NCBI RefSeq assembly: GCF_026210795.1
Contig: NC_089449.1
Location: forward strand, 186,001-250,000
Direction of reading: 5' to 3'
DNA from: Rhizophagus irregularis
Taxonomy: Eukaryota > Glomeromycota > Glomeromycetes > Glomerales > Glomeraceae
DNA length: 64,000 nucleotides
Each line of letters opens with the position of its first letter. Positions within the stretch are counted from its first letter, which is position 1. Both the position numbers and the translations under genes were made by a program. Below the pieces are notes generated by a model that worked only from the letters and a program-made list of their open reading frames with translations, had not been told where the DNA came from and did no database searches. Below are positions 35,801-45,720 of this stretch, piece after piece.

Positions 35801-38800
35801 CAGTTGGAATCCAATCTCCAAATTGCGAATTCTTTCTATGACATGGCAAATATTACCATTAATCATGACAAATACACCATCCTTACCAACATTCCTAAAT
35901 TTTGTAACAAGGAATTACAATTTCAAGTCACCCCTGACAAATCAATAACGATTAAAACAGCGTCACGGGCCTCATCTAATCGAATTCTTGGTATTTATAT
36001 TAATGCATTCAACTCACACACGCCGACGCTTAAAAAGATCAAAAAAATAATTAATCATTTCGCGTATACAATGCGCTTTAAAAAGATAACTCATGATCAC
36101 CTCATTTATATTATTAACAAAGTATTATTACCTAAATTAGAATATATCAATCAATTTACTATTTTTACAAGGTCACAATGTGACCTTTTATTAGCCCCTG
36201 TTAAAAAACTTTTTAAACAACATTTAAAATTACCAATTTCTACACATAATAATATTATTCATAACAAATTATTTCCTTCTATTAATAGTTTTTTTTATAA
36301 CCAATTTTATTCACATATATCAATTGTTAATGTTATTTTTAACACCCCTATGTTCTCCACTATTGGTTTACAAAAAATTTTGAATACACAATATGAATTT
36401 TGGATTCCCAATTTCCCGACGTCTAAGGACTTAGTCAACCCTATTTCGTCAAATTATCAATCCCTTTTGACTCGACAATTACGTTTATTCAACACGTTTC
36501 ATATAACTTTTTTACCACACTGTAATACGTGTATCACTGGTGGTGGTAATTCTATAGTTTCATATTTTAATTCATTTAATTCTCTAGATTCTTTATCCAC
36601 TAAAGACCTTCAAAGTTTACGGAAAAAACGTATAATGTTTATGGATCAATTAACATCCCTTGATGGCTATTTTCTAAGTACTTGGAAAGACGTTAAAAAA
36701 CAAAACCCCAAGGCCAATTTCAAAGGTCCTACGCCCAAGTGGTTTCAAAATCTTGAAAAATTTAACATTTTGGTGAACGATAGTTCACGTCGCCTCTTAC
36801 GAGATTTAATGGTTTCACCCCCAGCCAGATTTGATTCTATGTCTCCTTCTATACGAAAAGCATGTAAATATCGTCCCAAAAATGAATGGACTATTTCCTG
36901 GGACGCAGTACACCAGTGTGAACTGTATGGCAAGACGATTGAACAACAAAATGATTTATACGGTACCAGCCTCACTTATCGAACACATTACCTTCCAGAG
37001 GTTAACGCTGATACTAGAATCAACTTGACACCCAAAAAAGTAACCCCTATTCTACGACCTTGTACAGGTCACTGTGGTCATAGCGTACCTTTTAGTGGCG
37101 ATTTACGCCCAAAATGTGTTATTGTTTCTTTAACATCACATTTAATTCTTTTTAATGTTCACGCAAAATCTTTTATACCTAATAGACCTTTTATAAAATT
37201 AGATAAATCTTTTATTTTCCCAACTACATCTTTACACACCCTTCGTACTCAAGCTTTTACATATAACAAACATAGATTAATTGTACCTAACGTTTTACCC
37301 CCAATGATTCCCATTCTATCCTCTTTGGACTCATACTTAGAGGAGAATCTTTTTTTATTTACTAATAATTCAATCAATTTAAATTTAAATATCTCTTCCT
37401 CCCTTTTTATTAAAAATATTTTTGTAGGAAATAGAGATTTAATTATTCAACTTTTAGAAATAGCTAAACAATTTTTACTTCGAAAAAAATTTATTTTTTA
37501 CACTGATGGTTCTTTTTCCCCTATAGATGTTAATTCTTCTACTCAAACTCAAATGGGTTTTGCTTGGATCGAGATTACTGATGCAACTCCTGATTCTGGA
37601 CCTCCTCCACCATCTTACAAAGGCGCTTTATCTTTTAATCCGTCTTCTACTAAAGCGGAAGTGTACGCGCTTTTAACAGCTATTATTGCTGTTCCCGATG
37701 AGAGTGAATTGGATATTTTCACAGACTCGTTGAACGTCATTCATACCTTCCATGCTGTTACAAACAAATTGACTTCCATCAGAAGAAAGCTGAAATGCAA
37801 TAACCATTTAGCGTGGCGTTTGATTGACACGTTAATTATGAAAAAATCATTGATCGTCCACCTACACAAAGTCAAAGCTCACTCCAATGATTTTTGGAAT
37901 GATATGGCCGATAGCTTAGCTAATGCTGCACGTCAACTTGCACCTTACGAGATTAATCCTGCAACTCTACCGGGTTCTTTAATGACCCCTATTTGGGCCT
38001 CTATTGCACCAATTGACCGCGACATTAGAAAATTCTGTCATAATCTTACAGATACTTACACTTTTAGTCAATTTTTGGGTAATTCTTCACTTTCACCCAT
38101 TTTCGATAGATTTCCCTTGTTCTCAATACATTGGCCTCTAACTAGAGCGTGGTTACAATTTAATCCCACGTCCGATGTATGCAGTTCTACCAAATCATCA
38201 CACAACGCTTTTAAAATTAAAGCACTTAATCATATTCTTCCTTGTGGTGACGTCCTTACCAAACATTATCCTGATCTTTATCCTGACAATCATATACCTT
38301 GCCCGGTTTGTAACAACCATCAAGATACTAATGAACATTTGGGAATTTGTTCGAAACTTTTACCTATAATCAACACTACCCTATCAGAACATAAAGTCAT
38401 ATTACAACATCTTCTTGAGAAGCATACTTCCTCTAATCCTATCCTTATTAAACAATCCATCGATCGATTTGATCTCCTATTACCGATCTCGGAGTCAAAT
38501 TCTTTCACTCATCCAATATATTTAATTATACACCAACTTGTTTCACAAGACTTTTATAATTTAGTACGATCTTTCACCTTTAATGACAAACTTACCCGTT
38601 CAATCATATGGGAATTTTTAACCTCATTTCACGAACGAATCTACCAACAAATATGGCCTAAACATTGTTCTCTGTTGAAATTGTGGGAACTGCGTAATGG
38701 AATTACGCCCAAACGCAAACGCGATTTTCGTAAGAAAAAACCTTTGAAGTCACGTGATCATAAAACATCACGACCTACTACTCGCTCTAGAGTTGCCTCT

Positions 38801-39109
38801 ACTTCTCATAACAGATCACAAAATCTTTCTCAACCCAGAGTTAGGACGAACTTTTTACCCCCGGATGGTATTTCTCGCCGATCACTTCATCCTTGGATTT
38901 CCTCGGCCCCGTCTACTCGCCCTTCTCACTTACCGCAAGTACCGATGTGGTTGATTTTGTGCACTTGTAATTTTTTACACTCTGGTGGATGGTTATCTTC
39001 TGTCCGGCACCCTAGTAGTTTTGAGTTAGATATAGATAATTTTTCTTCTTCATGTAATTTTAATTTTAATTTTTTTAGTTCTTCATTTGCATTTGATAGT
39101 CCGTTTTAG
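32882..39109 (+). CDS. LINE ORF2: AP endonuclease, reverse transcriptase, RNase H
   Basis: One intact frame of 2075 codons from the ATG at 32882; the open frame extends 26 codons upstream but without an ATG. The AP-like endonuclease is at about 33250-34020, with FGTINIQG, LTETGL, LGDFNIS, SRIDYIF and TTDHQALS carrying the catalytic Asn/Glu/Asp/His set. The reverse transcriptase is at about 34980-35900: LQDLSKAYDRV holds the first Asp and GYLDDTSWFA (35759-35788) the catalytic YxDD, where most non-LTR RTs have FADD. RNase H at about 37490-37950 has FYTDGSF, TKAEVYAL, IFTDSLNV and NDMADSLANAA, supplying the Asp/Glu/Asp/Asp residues. A CCHC knuckle CPVCNNHQDTNEHLGIC follows near 38300-38350, then a basic tail. 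It nicks target DNA, copies the element RNA and removes RNA from the hybrid. It should supply mobility if ORF1 is provided in trans. Confidence 0.95.
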   Translation: MEYTNLQPPADLENQPSEPVLQYSYNKYNKNTKTQKNHKNPQNHKNNNQYLHTPDNNDIPTMSSRNYIREPRNDEDENMLNHIEHHLFDDQDTRGSTSSTSQTHDAPISTSSQLRTQFIDYYKFGTINIQGGFNNKLNDILHFFTLHNYDILILTETGLHQHIKIDRDHNKTTYSTFPLPTLNDDNTIHNIHLYTDDKGNTKGSGVSMIITDQLQKHIIRTNTFYGRILTVDLCFKGNHYIKFICCYLPANAVDDKDLIIKCYKEIENILIKAKHDHFECIVLGDFNISFDKFKKANHYPIWRREIKTILKNFDLKDLLKSFHDHPSPTHTTKRNEGPDIQSRIDYIFTSPHIFHHSFYAYTHHISADFFTTDHQALSCYLTQDYFKNKFNSSRKSLEKSPTYKPNTDLKIHFKYHLMTTESWSNYKVTNGIIYRQHINKSILPNTTPEQQIELYWSNIKDIIIQTKEKCIPYSSYKKYTKQERPLSLRQNNNKILLLRMILRKFSNIKLNRLQGDMDKWKDYWNTWNNSRKQIFVIDVHFNAKRTIWLPYTLTPDNISDVKKDLQSLLRISIVLHKQEEDSWTLKNINKYVNDRNNNLIHNQKRMINSILNRKPQKITLDRLHYYDHETNQFQFTNNPHIIAEQSNLHFQRLGKDLNDINNVKEYMTIQDLPLYWRSTYEPINNRDCKHMTSLEDEFSIEELSQVISSLPNNKAAGISGITYEDIKHTHQDFREYINKFFNYILQVQIYPRDWLHAFLFPIPKPKAWDCKIENTRPIVLLETFRKLFVKILTQRINIKLTTYNLINENNRAGLTGQSTLQPLQVIQHIIESAYKDKKPLWIGLQDLSKAYDRVNKSLLRLALQRLHFPDTITTLLISLFSNRKNNVILPFGLSADFDVLQGIDQGEVISPLLWIIYYDPMFTHLSQLTNNLHITSVNKITNIYQPDSDLQINYSASVVGYLDDTSWFASSKSQLESNLQIANSFYDMANITINHDKYTILTNIPKFCNKELQFQVTPDKSITIKTASRASSNRILGIYINAFNSHTPTLKKIKKIINHFAYTMRFKKITHDHLIYIINKVLLPKLEYINQFTIFTRSQCDLLLAPVKKLFKQHLKLPISTHNNIIHNKLFPSINSFFYNQFYSHISIVNVIFNTPMFSTIGLQKILNTQYEFWIPNFPTSKDLVNPISSNYQSLLTRQLRLFNTFHITFLPHCNTCITGGGNSIVSYFNSFNSLDSLSTKDLQSLRKKRIMFMDQLTSLDGYFLSTWKDVKKQNPKANFKGPTPKWFQNLEKFNILVNDSSRRLLRDLMVSPPARFDSMSPSIRKACKYRPKNEWTISWDAVHQCELYGKTIEQQNDLYGTSLTYRTHYLPEVNADTRINLTPKKVTPILRPCTGHCGHSVPFSGDLRPKCVIVSLTSHLILFNVHAKSFIPNRPFIKLDKSFIFPTTSLHTLRTQAFTYNKHRLIVPNVLPPMIPILSSLDSYLEENLFLFTNNSINLNLNISSSLFIKNIFVGNRDLIIQLLEIAKQFLLRKKFIFYTDGSFSPIDVNSSTQTQMGFAWIEITDATPDSGPPPPSYKGALSFNPSSTKAEVYALLTAIIAVPDESELDIFTDSLNVIHTFHAVTNKLTSIRRKLKCNNHLAWRLIDTLIMKKSLIVHLHKVKAHSNDFWNDMADSLANAARQLAPYEINPATLPGSLMTPIWASIAPIDRDIRKFCHNLTDTYTFSQFLGNSSLSPIFDRFPLFSIHWPLTRAWLQFNPTSDVCSSTKSSHNAFKIKALNHILPCGDVLTKHYPDLYPDNHIPCPVCNNHQDTNEHLGICSKLLPIINTTLSEHKVILQHLLEKHTSSNPILIKQSIDRFDLLLPISESNSFTHPIYLIIHQLVSQDFYNLVRSFTFNDKLTRSIIWEFLTSFHERIYQQIWPKHCSLLKLWELRNGITPKRKRDFRKKKPLKSRDHKTSRPTTRSRVASTSHNRSQNLSQPRVRTNFLPPDGISRRSLHPWISSAPSTRPSHLPQVPMWLILCTCNFLHSGGWLSSVRHPSSFELDIDNFSSSCNFNFNFFSSSFAFDSPF

Positions 39110-39157
39110 ACTCCAGGTTATGCTTGATTGTTCTATAGAATAATGGGCAAGACGACC

Positions 39158-39179
39158 CCTTCAGGCTTCTCCTGAGAGG
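39158..39179 (+). other. 3' UTR stem-loop of the LINE
   Basis: CCTTCAGG (39158-39165), a 5-nt loop CTTCT, then CCTGAGAGG (39171-39179). TCAGG pairs with CCTGA and, after a bulged G, CCT with AGG. Stem-loops in LINE 3' ends can be the recognition site of the reverse transcriptase in stringent-type elements. It lies 49 nt after the ORF2 stop and about 90 nt before the A-rich tail. Confidence 0.55.
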
Positions 39180-39406
39180 TTGGGCAAAACACTAGCTTAG
39201 AATTTATTGATCTTTTAGACCATGTTTATTCCTATTTAACGTTCGACCCCAGTCGAGTCTATATCTTAAAAATAAAAATAAAATAAAATAAAAAGATTAT
39301 ATAAAAATAATGAACACATTTTTTGGAATCAAAAAGAAACAGTTATATAATAATCTAGAAGAACTTTCTTTATTGTTATACAATTTTTGATAATAATAGC
39401 TAATAA

Positions 39407-39444
39407 TAGCTCTGTTCAATTTCGGTCAGTTGCATTTTTCGGTC
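39407..39444 (+). repeat. TIR-like terminus, TAGCTCTGTTC family, left-facing copy
   Basis: The 38-bp segment starting TAGCTCTGTTCAATTTCGGT matches the reverse complement of 44278-44315 at 34 of 38 positions. TAG...CTA ends with an internal CCCTGTTC word look like hAT-type termini. The two ends lie 4.9 kb apart and bracket the Kelch gene, but their outside flanks share no duplication that I can see, so they may belong to separate elements. Confidence 0.55.
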
Positions 39445-40008
39445 ATATGCAAAATAATCCATTCTATTGGTGAAACACATTCAACCGAAAAAACCCAAAA
39501 ATTTTATGGTCAAAAATTCTCGTATGTTATAGAAAAAATCAGGTGATTGATTATAGCTGATGAAATCATTATAATTATAATAATTTTATCAAAAAAATGT
39601 CATAAGAATAATAATAAACAATTTTTTCTCCTAGTAAATAAAACAGGAAACCAGTATACATATTAAATATTTATATGGTAAATCTAGAATGATAAAGAAT
39701 TCATGTTTGTTCATATTAATGATTTCATTCATAAATAATAAATCTCAATAATAAATAAATAAATATTTTATTAAGTATAAGTAAATTTATAAGTAATTTT
39801 AGTAATTTTGCATAAATAATCTTAACTGATATTTTTAAGTTATCGATTAATCAATTTCCTTTATAAAATCATATGTGTTAATTAACCACTTTAATATCAT
39901 ACAAAATATGATGGCATATACAATTATTTTTTGTGAAATAGTCAAGTGGTACATTTATCTGTTTAATGAATTAATCATATTAAACCTACACATCGGCTTT
40001 CCAAGTTT

Positions 40009-41533
40009 TTAATTCGCTTCCTGTGATGAGAGTACATCCTGTGATTGGGATAAATCTTGTGATGAGGGTACAAGCATATCTGGTCTTGATAGTCGTCTTT
40101 TCCTATAAAAGTATATAAGAAATGAAGCCCCTATCAAAGCAAGCACGATTGATAAAATTATAATTCCTATGGTAAGATTTTTGGTTTGAGTACTTAGATT
40201 TTTGTTTAGATTTTTATATATATTTAGATCTGGATCAAACTCGGTAATCCATTTGTAATTAGATTTATCGTGCGTGTCTAAAATAAATACTTCATTTGAT
40301 GTTGGTAATGGTAATTTAATATCATTTTTTCCGAAAGCCACGATCATATAATAACCGACCAAAGTAGCCGTATGGTAATAACGTGAAAGTGGTGAATTTG
40401 TGGAGACATACGCTTTTGACCATGTATAATCAGCTTGTGATGTATCTAATATCACAAGATCATCTTTTGCAGGACCACCTTCCTTAGTAAGGCCTCCATA
40501 CACGATAATACGACCATCTTGAGCTATATAATTTAGAGAACAATTTAATATATCATATTTACCCATTTTATTAAATTCACAAAAATAAGATTAAAGATAT
40601 AATTACTCAGAACAGCAGAATGGTATGCACGAGGTGTTGGCGGATTACCGATTGCATTCTGAAATATAAATGTATTTTATAAGAGAATGAACGATTAACT
40701 TAATTTAAAAGAAACACCTTACCATTGAAGTCCATGTATTATTATTTGTATTATACAAAAGTAGCTAATTTTTTTTTTTAAAAAAAAATGATCAGTAAAT
40801 ATATAGTTTAGACTATCAATTAATCAATTAAACGGTGTCGATTTACCTCTGACATTTCTGCAAATCCTTTGCCATCAGGTAAGCTACCACCTATATAAAT
40901 AATATTACCGTTTGGTAATAATGTACCCGTATGATCAAACCTAGCAAAATCTATACTAATATTTTGCCACACTAGCGTCGATGTATCCAAAATATTCATA
41001 AATTTATTTGTAGTATCAGGTTTTGGTCTTATGCCACCAAATATATACATTGTTCCAGTTCTAACATCACAAACGGTTTGGGTCTGGCTGTGATAATTTA
41101 ATGAAGGTGGATTGGCGGTCGTAAAGCTGTTCCATTGACGTAAACTTAACTTGTAAGTGTAGACTGTTGGATCTTCAAGATTGGGGTCATTGTATTCTCC
41201 AGGAAACAAAATTAGAGTATCATCTTGTCCACAATTTGAAAACGCGCTCCATGCATGTTCTGGAAGAATTTGCGCCTCGGAATTAAGATCCACCCAAGGT
41301 AATTTATCTCCTGTTCCGACTCCAAAGGGTTTCTCAACGTCTAAATAATAAAATTCTTTGGAACGAGTTGATCCTTCAAAACCAATCGGGTTTTTGGGAA
41401 TGATACCACCTGTAATATATATTCTAGAATCTGCAAATACGGCGCTGTGGCCCCAAACTGTATTGGTAGGGGTGAAAGCCAAAGTGAACTCATTAAGATA
41501 CAGGCAAATAACGATCAAGCAGAGGAAAAGCAT
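40009..41533 (-). CDS. Kelch-repeat single-pass membrane protein
   Basis: Four exons on the minus strand: 40847-41533, 40723-40764, 40607-40658 and 40009-40523. All junctions are GT...AG, and the joined frame is 431 aa. A signal peptide (LFLCLIVICLYL, about residues 2-20) leads into Kelch-type beta-propeller repeats with the usual GG doublets and Tyr/Trp pairs: RIYITGGI, GTMYIFGGIRP, NIIYIGGSLP, RIIVYGGLTKEGG and the D-S-x-W / N-T-W ends of blades (NNNTWTSM, DYTWSKA). A transmembrane helix (TIGIIILSIVLALIGASFLI) near residues 370-395 is followed by YRKRRL and a Ser/Gln-rich cytoplasmic tail. The propeller should face outside or the secretory lumen. This architecture is common in large fungal families; ligands are unknown. 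The two small exons encode one propeller strand each. Confidence 0.88.
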
Positions 41534-42339
41534 TATTAATAATCATAAAGGAGTTGAAAATTACAATAAGAGGCTAATATTTAACGATGTACAAATTGTG
41601 TACCACTTAAAGGTACCTAATGGCTAATGGTACAGTGACATTTTCGATGCTACTTAAACTTAAAATGCCAAGACATTGTTTTACGTAAATGTGTACGACA
41701 TACCAATTCCGCAATCTATGCTAATTATGATCGACAAGGCAAATAACGGCATGTCACATGTAAGTAAGGCATAATTATATCATCATTTGCAAAATAAATA
41801 AATAATAATAATAATGATGATTTTCTAGATTATCTCGTCATAATATATTCGACCAATCAGTTTTTGAATTTGCTAAAAACAATTTGCACTACAAATTACT
41901 GCGCCCTTGTGATACGCGTGTCCAGGTTCGGTAATAAAGTTTAAGTTTTGAACAAATACGACCAGTCAGAGACAGAAAATTTTCGAAAGCAATATTTTGA
42001 AAGAAATTGAAATTTTTTTTATGTATATCGAAAATAATCTAAATAATAAAAATACTTTGTGTTTCTTTAAAGCAGTATTAAGAGTTTGACAAAGTTTCTT
42101 ATTCGGTTAGTATGTTCAATGTGATGTGTTGAATCTACTAATAATATTAAGTTACAATTCGAAGTTTCTTTAATAAAAAAGTGGTAGTACCATTATACCA
42201 AATCGGGTATGTCCAGTGATTAATAATACGTGCCGATACAAAAATTTTACCGGGCAAAGAATTAAAATTTTTCCGGAAAAGAAATCCGGTTCAAAAAATT
42301 TTACCGGAATTTAAAGTTATCTATTAGTTATAGTGAACT
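41534..42339. other. Intergenic, upstream of the Kelch gene
   Basis: AT-rich DNA without a supported gene. Near 42250-42310 the words TTTTACCGG and TTTTTCCGG recur in AAAATTTTACCGGG-like contexts and lead into the tandem repeat at 42340. A short frame at 41358-41627 runs antisense to the first Kelch exon and is not credible. Confidence 0.4.
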
Positions 42340-42510
42340 TTCGGAATGGAGATTCCGATAGGTTATAGTATATACTATACCGTCTTAAGCAAAGAGAAAA
42401 AAAGAATTTTCGGAATGGAGATTCCGATAGAAGTTATAGTTTATACTATACCGTCTTAAGCAAAGAGGAAAAAAAAGAATTTTCGAAATGGGGGAATTCC
42501 CGATATAGTC
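42340..42510 (+). repeat. 69-73-bp tandem repeat with nested palindromes
   Basis: TCGGAATGGA occurs at 42341 and 42410, and a degraded TCGAAATGGG at 42483, giving periods of 69 and 73 bp. Units one and two contain the hairpin CGGAATGGAGATTCCG and the region GTTATAGTATATACTATACC (unit 1), in which ATAGTATATACTAT is a perfect palindrome; unit 2 has one change in it. CCGTCTTAAGCAAAGAG then follows in each. Confidence 0.85.
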
Positions 42511-43029
42511 ACACAATTTATTGTTTAGATGATTAGGCGTAGTAATTGTGTTCAAATTTGGTGTCACATTATGAGTAAATAACATTAGTATGTTTGTGGA
42601 ATTTTATACTTTGTATGTATGATTTTTTATGGTATAGTGCAATATAAAATAATATGTATGATAGTATAGGTTTAAATTTTTTTATTACGTACAAATAAAT
42701 TTTGATCAATTAAACGTTTTAAACGTTCTAATTTTTTTTATCAATTCGAGATTTATTTTTTTTTAAAAAAAAAAATTCTTTTATAAATATTTTATTATAA
42801 ATAAATTTTACGTTAATCAAAATAATTACATCAATTAAAATATTAAAATAATTAATAAAATGGCTCAACCGGCTCTCACGTATATGAATTAGTTTGATTA
42901 TGAAATTTTCAATCCGATATGTGGTTATTATTGTAGGACATGTATTTGTTGATATTTTGGATAAATGGTTTTGATACGAAATTTCGAAAATCATTTGAAC
43001 GACAACAACTGTACGAAAAAAAATGAAAA

Positions 43030-43260
43030 ATCCTGACAAGTCAAAATCCCGACAAATCATTATACCGACAAGTTGATTATCCTGACAATTTAGAACAAAA
43101 TTATAAAATTATATCACATTTAAACTAAATATTACATATTGCAATCAATTATTTTATTAGAGCACACATCATTAGATATTGTCGATATAATGACTTATCA
43201 GGATTTGATTGTCGAGAACTCGAGATTTGTCGTGCAAGTGACTGTCGAGATTTTGATCGG
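43030..43260. repeat. Inverted-repeat region built from CCTGACAAGT/CCGACAAATC words
   Basis: On the left side (43030-43090) TCCTGACAAGTC, TCCCGACAAATC, TACCGACAAGTT and TCCTGACAAT follow in near-tandem. On the right side (about 43180-43260) the reverse-complement words GACTTATCAGGA, GATTGTCGAG, GATTTGTCGTG and ACTGTCGAG appear. The arrangement is that of a small MITE with sub-repeats in its arms. No coding capacity is seen. Confidence 0.55.
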
Positions 43261-43535
43261 CAAAGGTTTTTCAAGAATTATAAAGTACAACTTAAAAAAT
43301 CAATTATTTTAAATTACCAGTAGCAATAAGACTAAATACTTTAATTTAATTATTGAAATAAAATTAGTAATTTGAAAAAAGTACCGATTCCGATATTTCA
43401 AAATTTTCCATTTCAAAGTGTTAAAAAACGAATATAAAAGAAAGAAAAAAAAAAATGTTTTTTTTTTAATTAAATAAATAAATATTGTAAAATATAATAA
43501 TAAAAAAACTTCACTTTAAAACTTCAAGCAAATAG

Positions 43536-43565
43536 GACCGACCGACCGGAAATGAACAAGGGCTA
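43536..43565 (-). repeat. TIR-like terminus, TAGCCCTTGTTC family, second copy
   Basis: ACCGACCGGAAATGAACAAG followed by GGCTA (ending 43565) matches the end of the copy at 44278-44315 apart from one extra A. It is a third member of the terminus family and shows that the sequence is dispersed locally. Confidence 0.55.
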
Positions 43566-44277
43566 GTGAGTCATGATTCTGGTTCACGTGAACATCTAAA
43601 ATGAAAATTACGCCGATTACAGAATCATTTTTGTTCTTTTATCAAAAATAATTTTATTTCATGTTTTTGGATGGAGAAAAATTTTTTACTATCATGAATC
43701 AATTGAATCATGAATCATGATATAGGGGTTCTAATTAAAAATTGATCGTTCATTAATGAAAATAATAACCAAGGTACGTGATCGATAAAATGCATGATAC
43801 GAAATTAAAATCTTATAAACCCTTTTTTTGATTATTTTTCGCCCATTTCCTTCTTAAAGAATTTATTTTATATTGTATAATGTTTTAAATCTGTTTGTAT
43901 GATTGTTGAAACTATCAGTACACTCATAACTTTTAATATATCATCCATAAAAATATCAATAGGGAAAATCACGGGTAACAATTAGTAAACGTGGTACGAA
44001 ATTAAAATATGTTATTAAAGTAATATAGATCATATTAATATAATATTCAAACGCAGATTTAAGTTAATTTTGATTGGGCTGATCAGTTTGTACAACGCAA
44101 CCATTTTTATCCCAATTTTTTTTTTGGTTTTTTGGTCGAACGCCAAAAAAATAACCAACCAAAATTAGATAATTTCTGTTTACGTGACATTTAAGAAAAA
44201 AAATATATATCAATATAAGTCAATTTGCGATCGAAAATAAAAAATTTTTATTGGATAATTTTTGTACAACAAAATTC

Positions 44278-44315
44278 GACCGAAAAATGCAACCGACCGG
44301 AAATGAACAGGGCTA
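44278..44315 (-). repeat. TIR-like terminus, TAGCCCTGTTC family, right-facing copy
   Basis: Read on the minus strand it begins TAGCCCTGTTCATTTCCGGT. It pairs with 39407-39444 at 34 of 38 positions. The neighbouring DNA (44090-44270) is AT-rich and contains Phe/Lys-type chance frames only. Confidence 0.55.
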
Positions 44316-44850
44316 CTATATCTTTTTCATGACCTCTCCTATTACATAATTTTGCGTGTGTTGACAAATCACCTTCAATAGGAATTAGCAGCTCGCAGGT
44401 TACCATTTACTACTCTTTTACTCTAATATTATATATAGTTTAAACTGTTCAAAGTAAATTGGTGTAGTGGTGCAGTGTCACGTAACGTTTTGATGATTAA
44501 TTAATTACTACACCACCGCACCACCGCGTCTTAAAGACTTCCAAAGTATGATGGAAATATTCATCCAGATGAATGGATAATGCAAAATTAGAGAATGTTA
44601 TTTCATTAGATGAACTTAATAATTTATTGAATTTAAAAAAATGAAAATTACTGTTAAGAATTTTATTCAATAAATATTAACTATATTGACTATTAATTTA
44701 ATAATCCATTTATTAAAGAATCTAATTCTATGAATGAATTAGAAATTTTGACGATTTTTTATTGGGTTATTAAATGGTTAAAAATAATTCATGTATAGCT
44801 TTAAACTACATCAAATCCCCAATTCCTCATTCGTATTCAGTATAATTGAC

Positions 44851-45148
44851 CTACATGCCATCCAGTAATTCTACCTCCAGTTGTAATAATTTCCAAACCG
44901 TATAATATGATGCGAATCTTGAAAATATAACGTTTAATCTTTTATCTCTGTGCCATTCAAAAAAAAAGCTCAATATGTCCTGGTGTCTCAAACACTTCAA
45001 CAGAACCATCAGAAAAGTCGAACGTGATAGCTTTAATAAAGCTATCAACATAATCAGATTTGTTGAATTTGATCTTGAATTCAGTGCAATCTCTATTCAT
45101 CTTGTTCATCACATCTTCAAGTGACGCCAAATCCGAATATCTAGCCAA
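44851..45148 (-). pseudogene. Small hypothetical protein, frame broken in a poly-T tract
   Basis: From the ATG at 45148 (minus) a frame of 63 residues starts MARYSDLASLEDVMNKMNRD and ends ...GHIELFF. The next frame continues EWHRDKRLNVIFSRF to ...LLDGM-stop at 44851. The shift falls in a run of nine A on the plus strand (44959-44967), so one base there would restore about 98 residues. I recognise no domain. The sequence complexity and the two matching halves suggest a real former or present gene; a sequencing or assembly length error in the homopolymer is a serious alternative. Confidence 0.45.
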
Positions 45149-45720
45149 TCTGCTTATTTACTATGTTTTAATCGTTATAATAATTGTTGATGACAAATTC
45201 TGAATGCAACATAAAAAAAAAATAAAATCTACGGTGTTTAGTACTTAATTTTTAAACATAATAAAGAACAATACCGATATTCGGTATTCAATTATTAAAA
45301 TTTGATATAAATTATTATAAGTTACAAATCGTGAGATATGTTTTGTACTCTGATAATTAAAAAATATATGAAGTCATTTTATTACTACCTTTTTTTTATA
45401 CGCGGTATCGCGGTATTAAAATAATTCTTCCAAGTGATCTCTCTGACATGTAAAACTTATTTAAAAAATTTGGCTAGCTTTATGATTGTTAGTTCGACAT
45501 TGTGGCGTAGTAAACGGATGATTGATGTACAAAATGTAACACGGAAATTAAGTTGGATATTCTGCAAATAAATGCAAATGCAGCTACTATTTTTTTCTGA
45601 GCAAAAGTTTCTATAATAATTTAACTAAATTTAGCACCATATTATTCATATATCATTGCACAACCTGGTACAGCTTCTTTTTTTTTCTAAACTTTTTCCT
45701 TCTTTCAGTTTCCAAAAAGA
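45149..45720. other. Leader and intergenic region of the F-box gene
   Basis: AT-rich, without a gene. The last 60 nt before the ATG at 45721 are pyrimidine-rich (T/C runs, TCCTTCTTTCAG), as in other leaders of this window. An AG at 45708-45709 after that tract could also be an intron acceptor, in which case an upstream non-coding exon is possible. Confidence 0.4.

Larger units (their letters stand above)
30606..39294 (+). mobile_element. Near-complete LINE (non-LTR retrotransposon) with RNase H
   Basis: The element has two ORFs in order: ORF1 (30606-32748, one frameshift) and ORF2 (32882-39109, intact) with endonuclease, reverse transcriptase and RNase H. A 3' UTR of about 160 nt contains a stem-loop (39158-39179) and ends in an A-rich tail of AAAAT/AAATA units (39268-39294). 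The 5' boundary is not visible; I placed it at the ORF1 ATG, and the true 5' UTR probably extends upstream. I cannot define a target-site duplication. Intact ORF2 suggests a fairly recent insertion. The domain set resembles the I/Tad/L1-like groups that carry RNase H; I do not assign a clade. Confidence 0.9.

Noticed and set aside
44459-44527. GGTGTAGTGGTGCAGTG facing CTACACCACCGCACCACC
   Set aside because: The arms pair only with shifts; they are short GGTG/CACC microsatellite words and not a clean terminal repeat.
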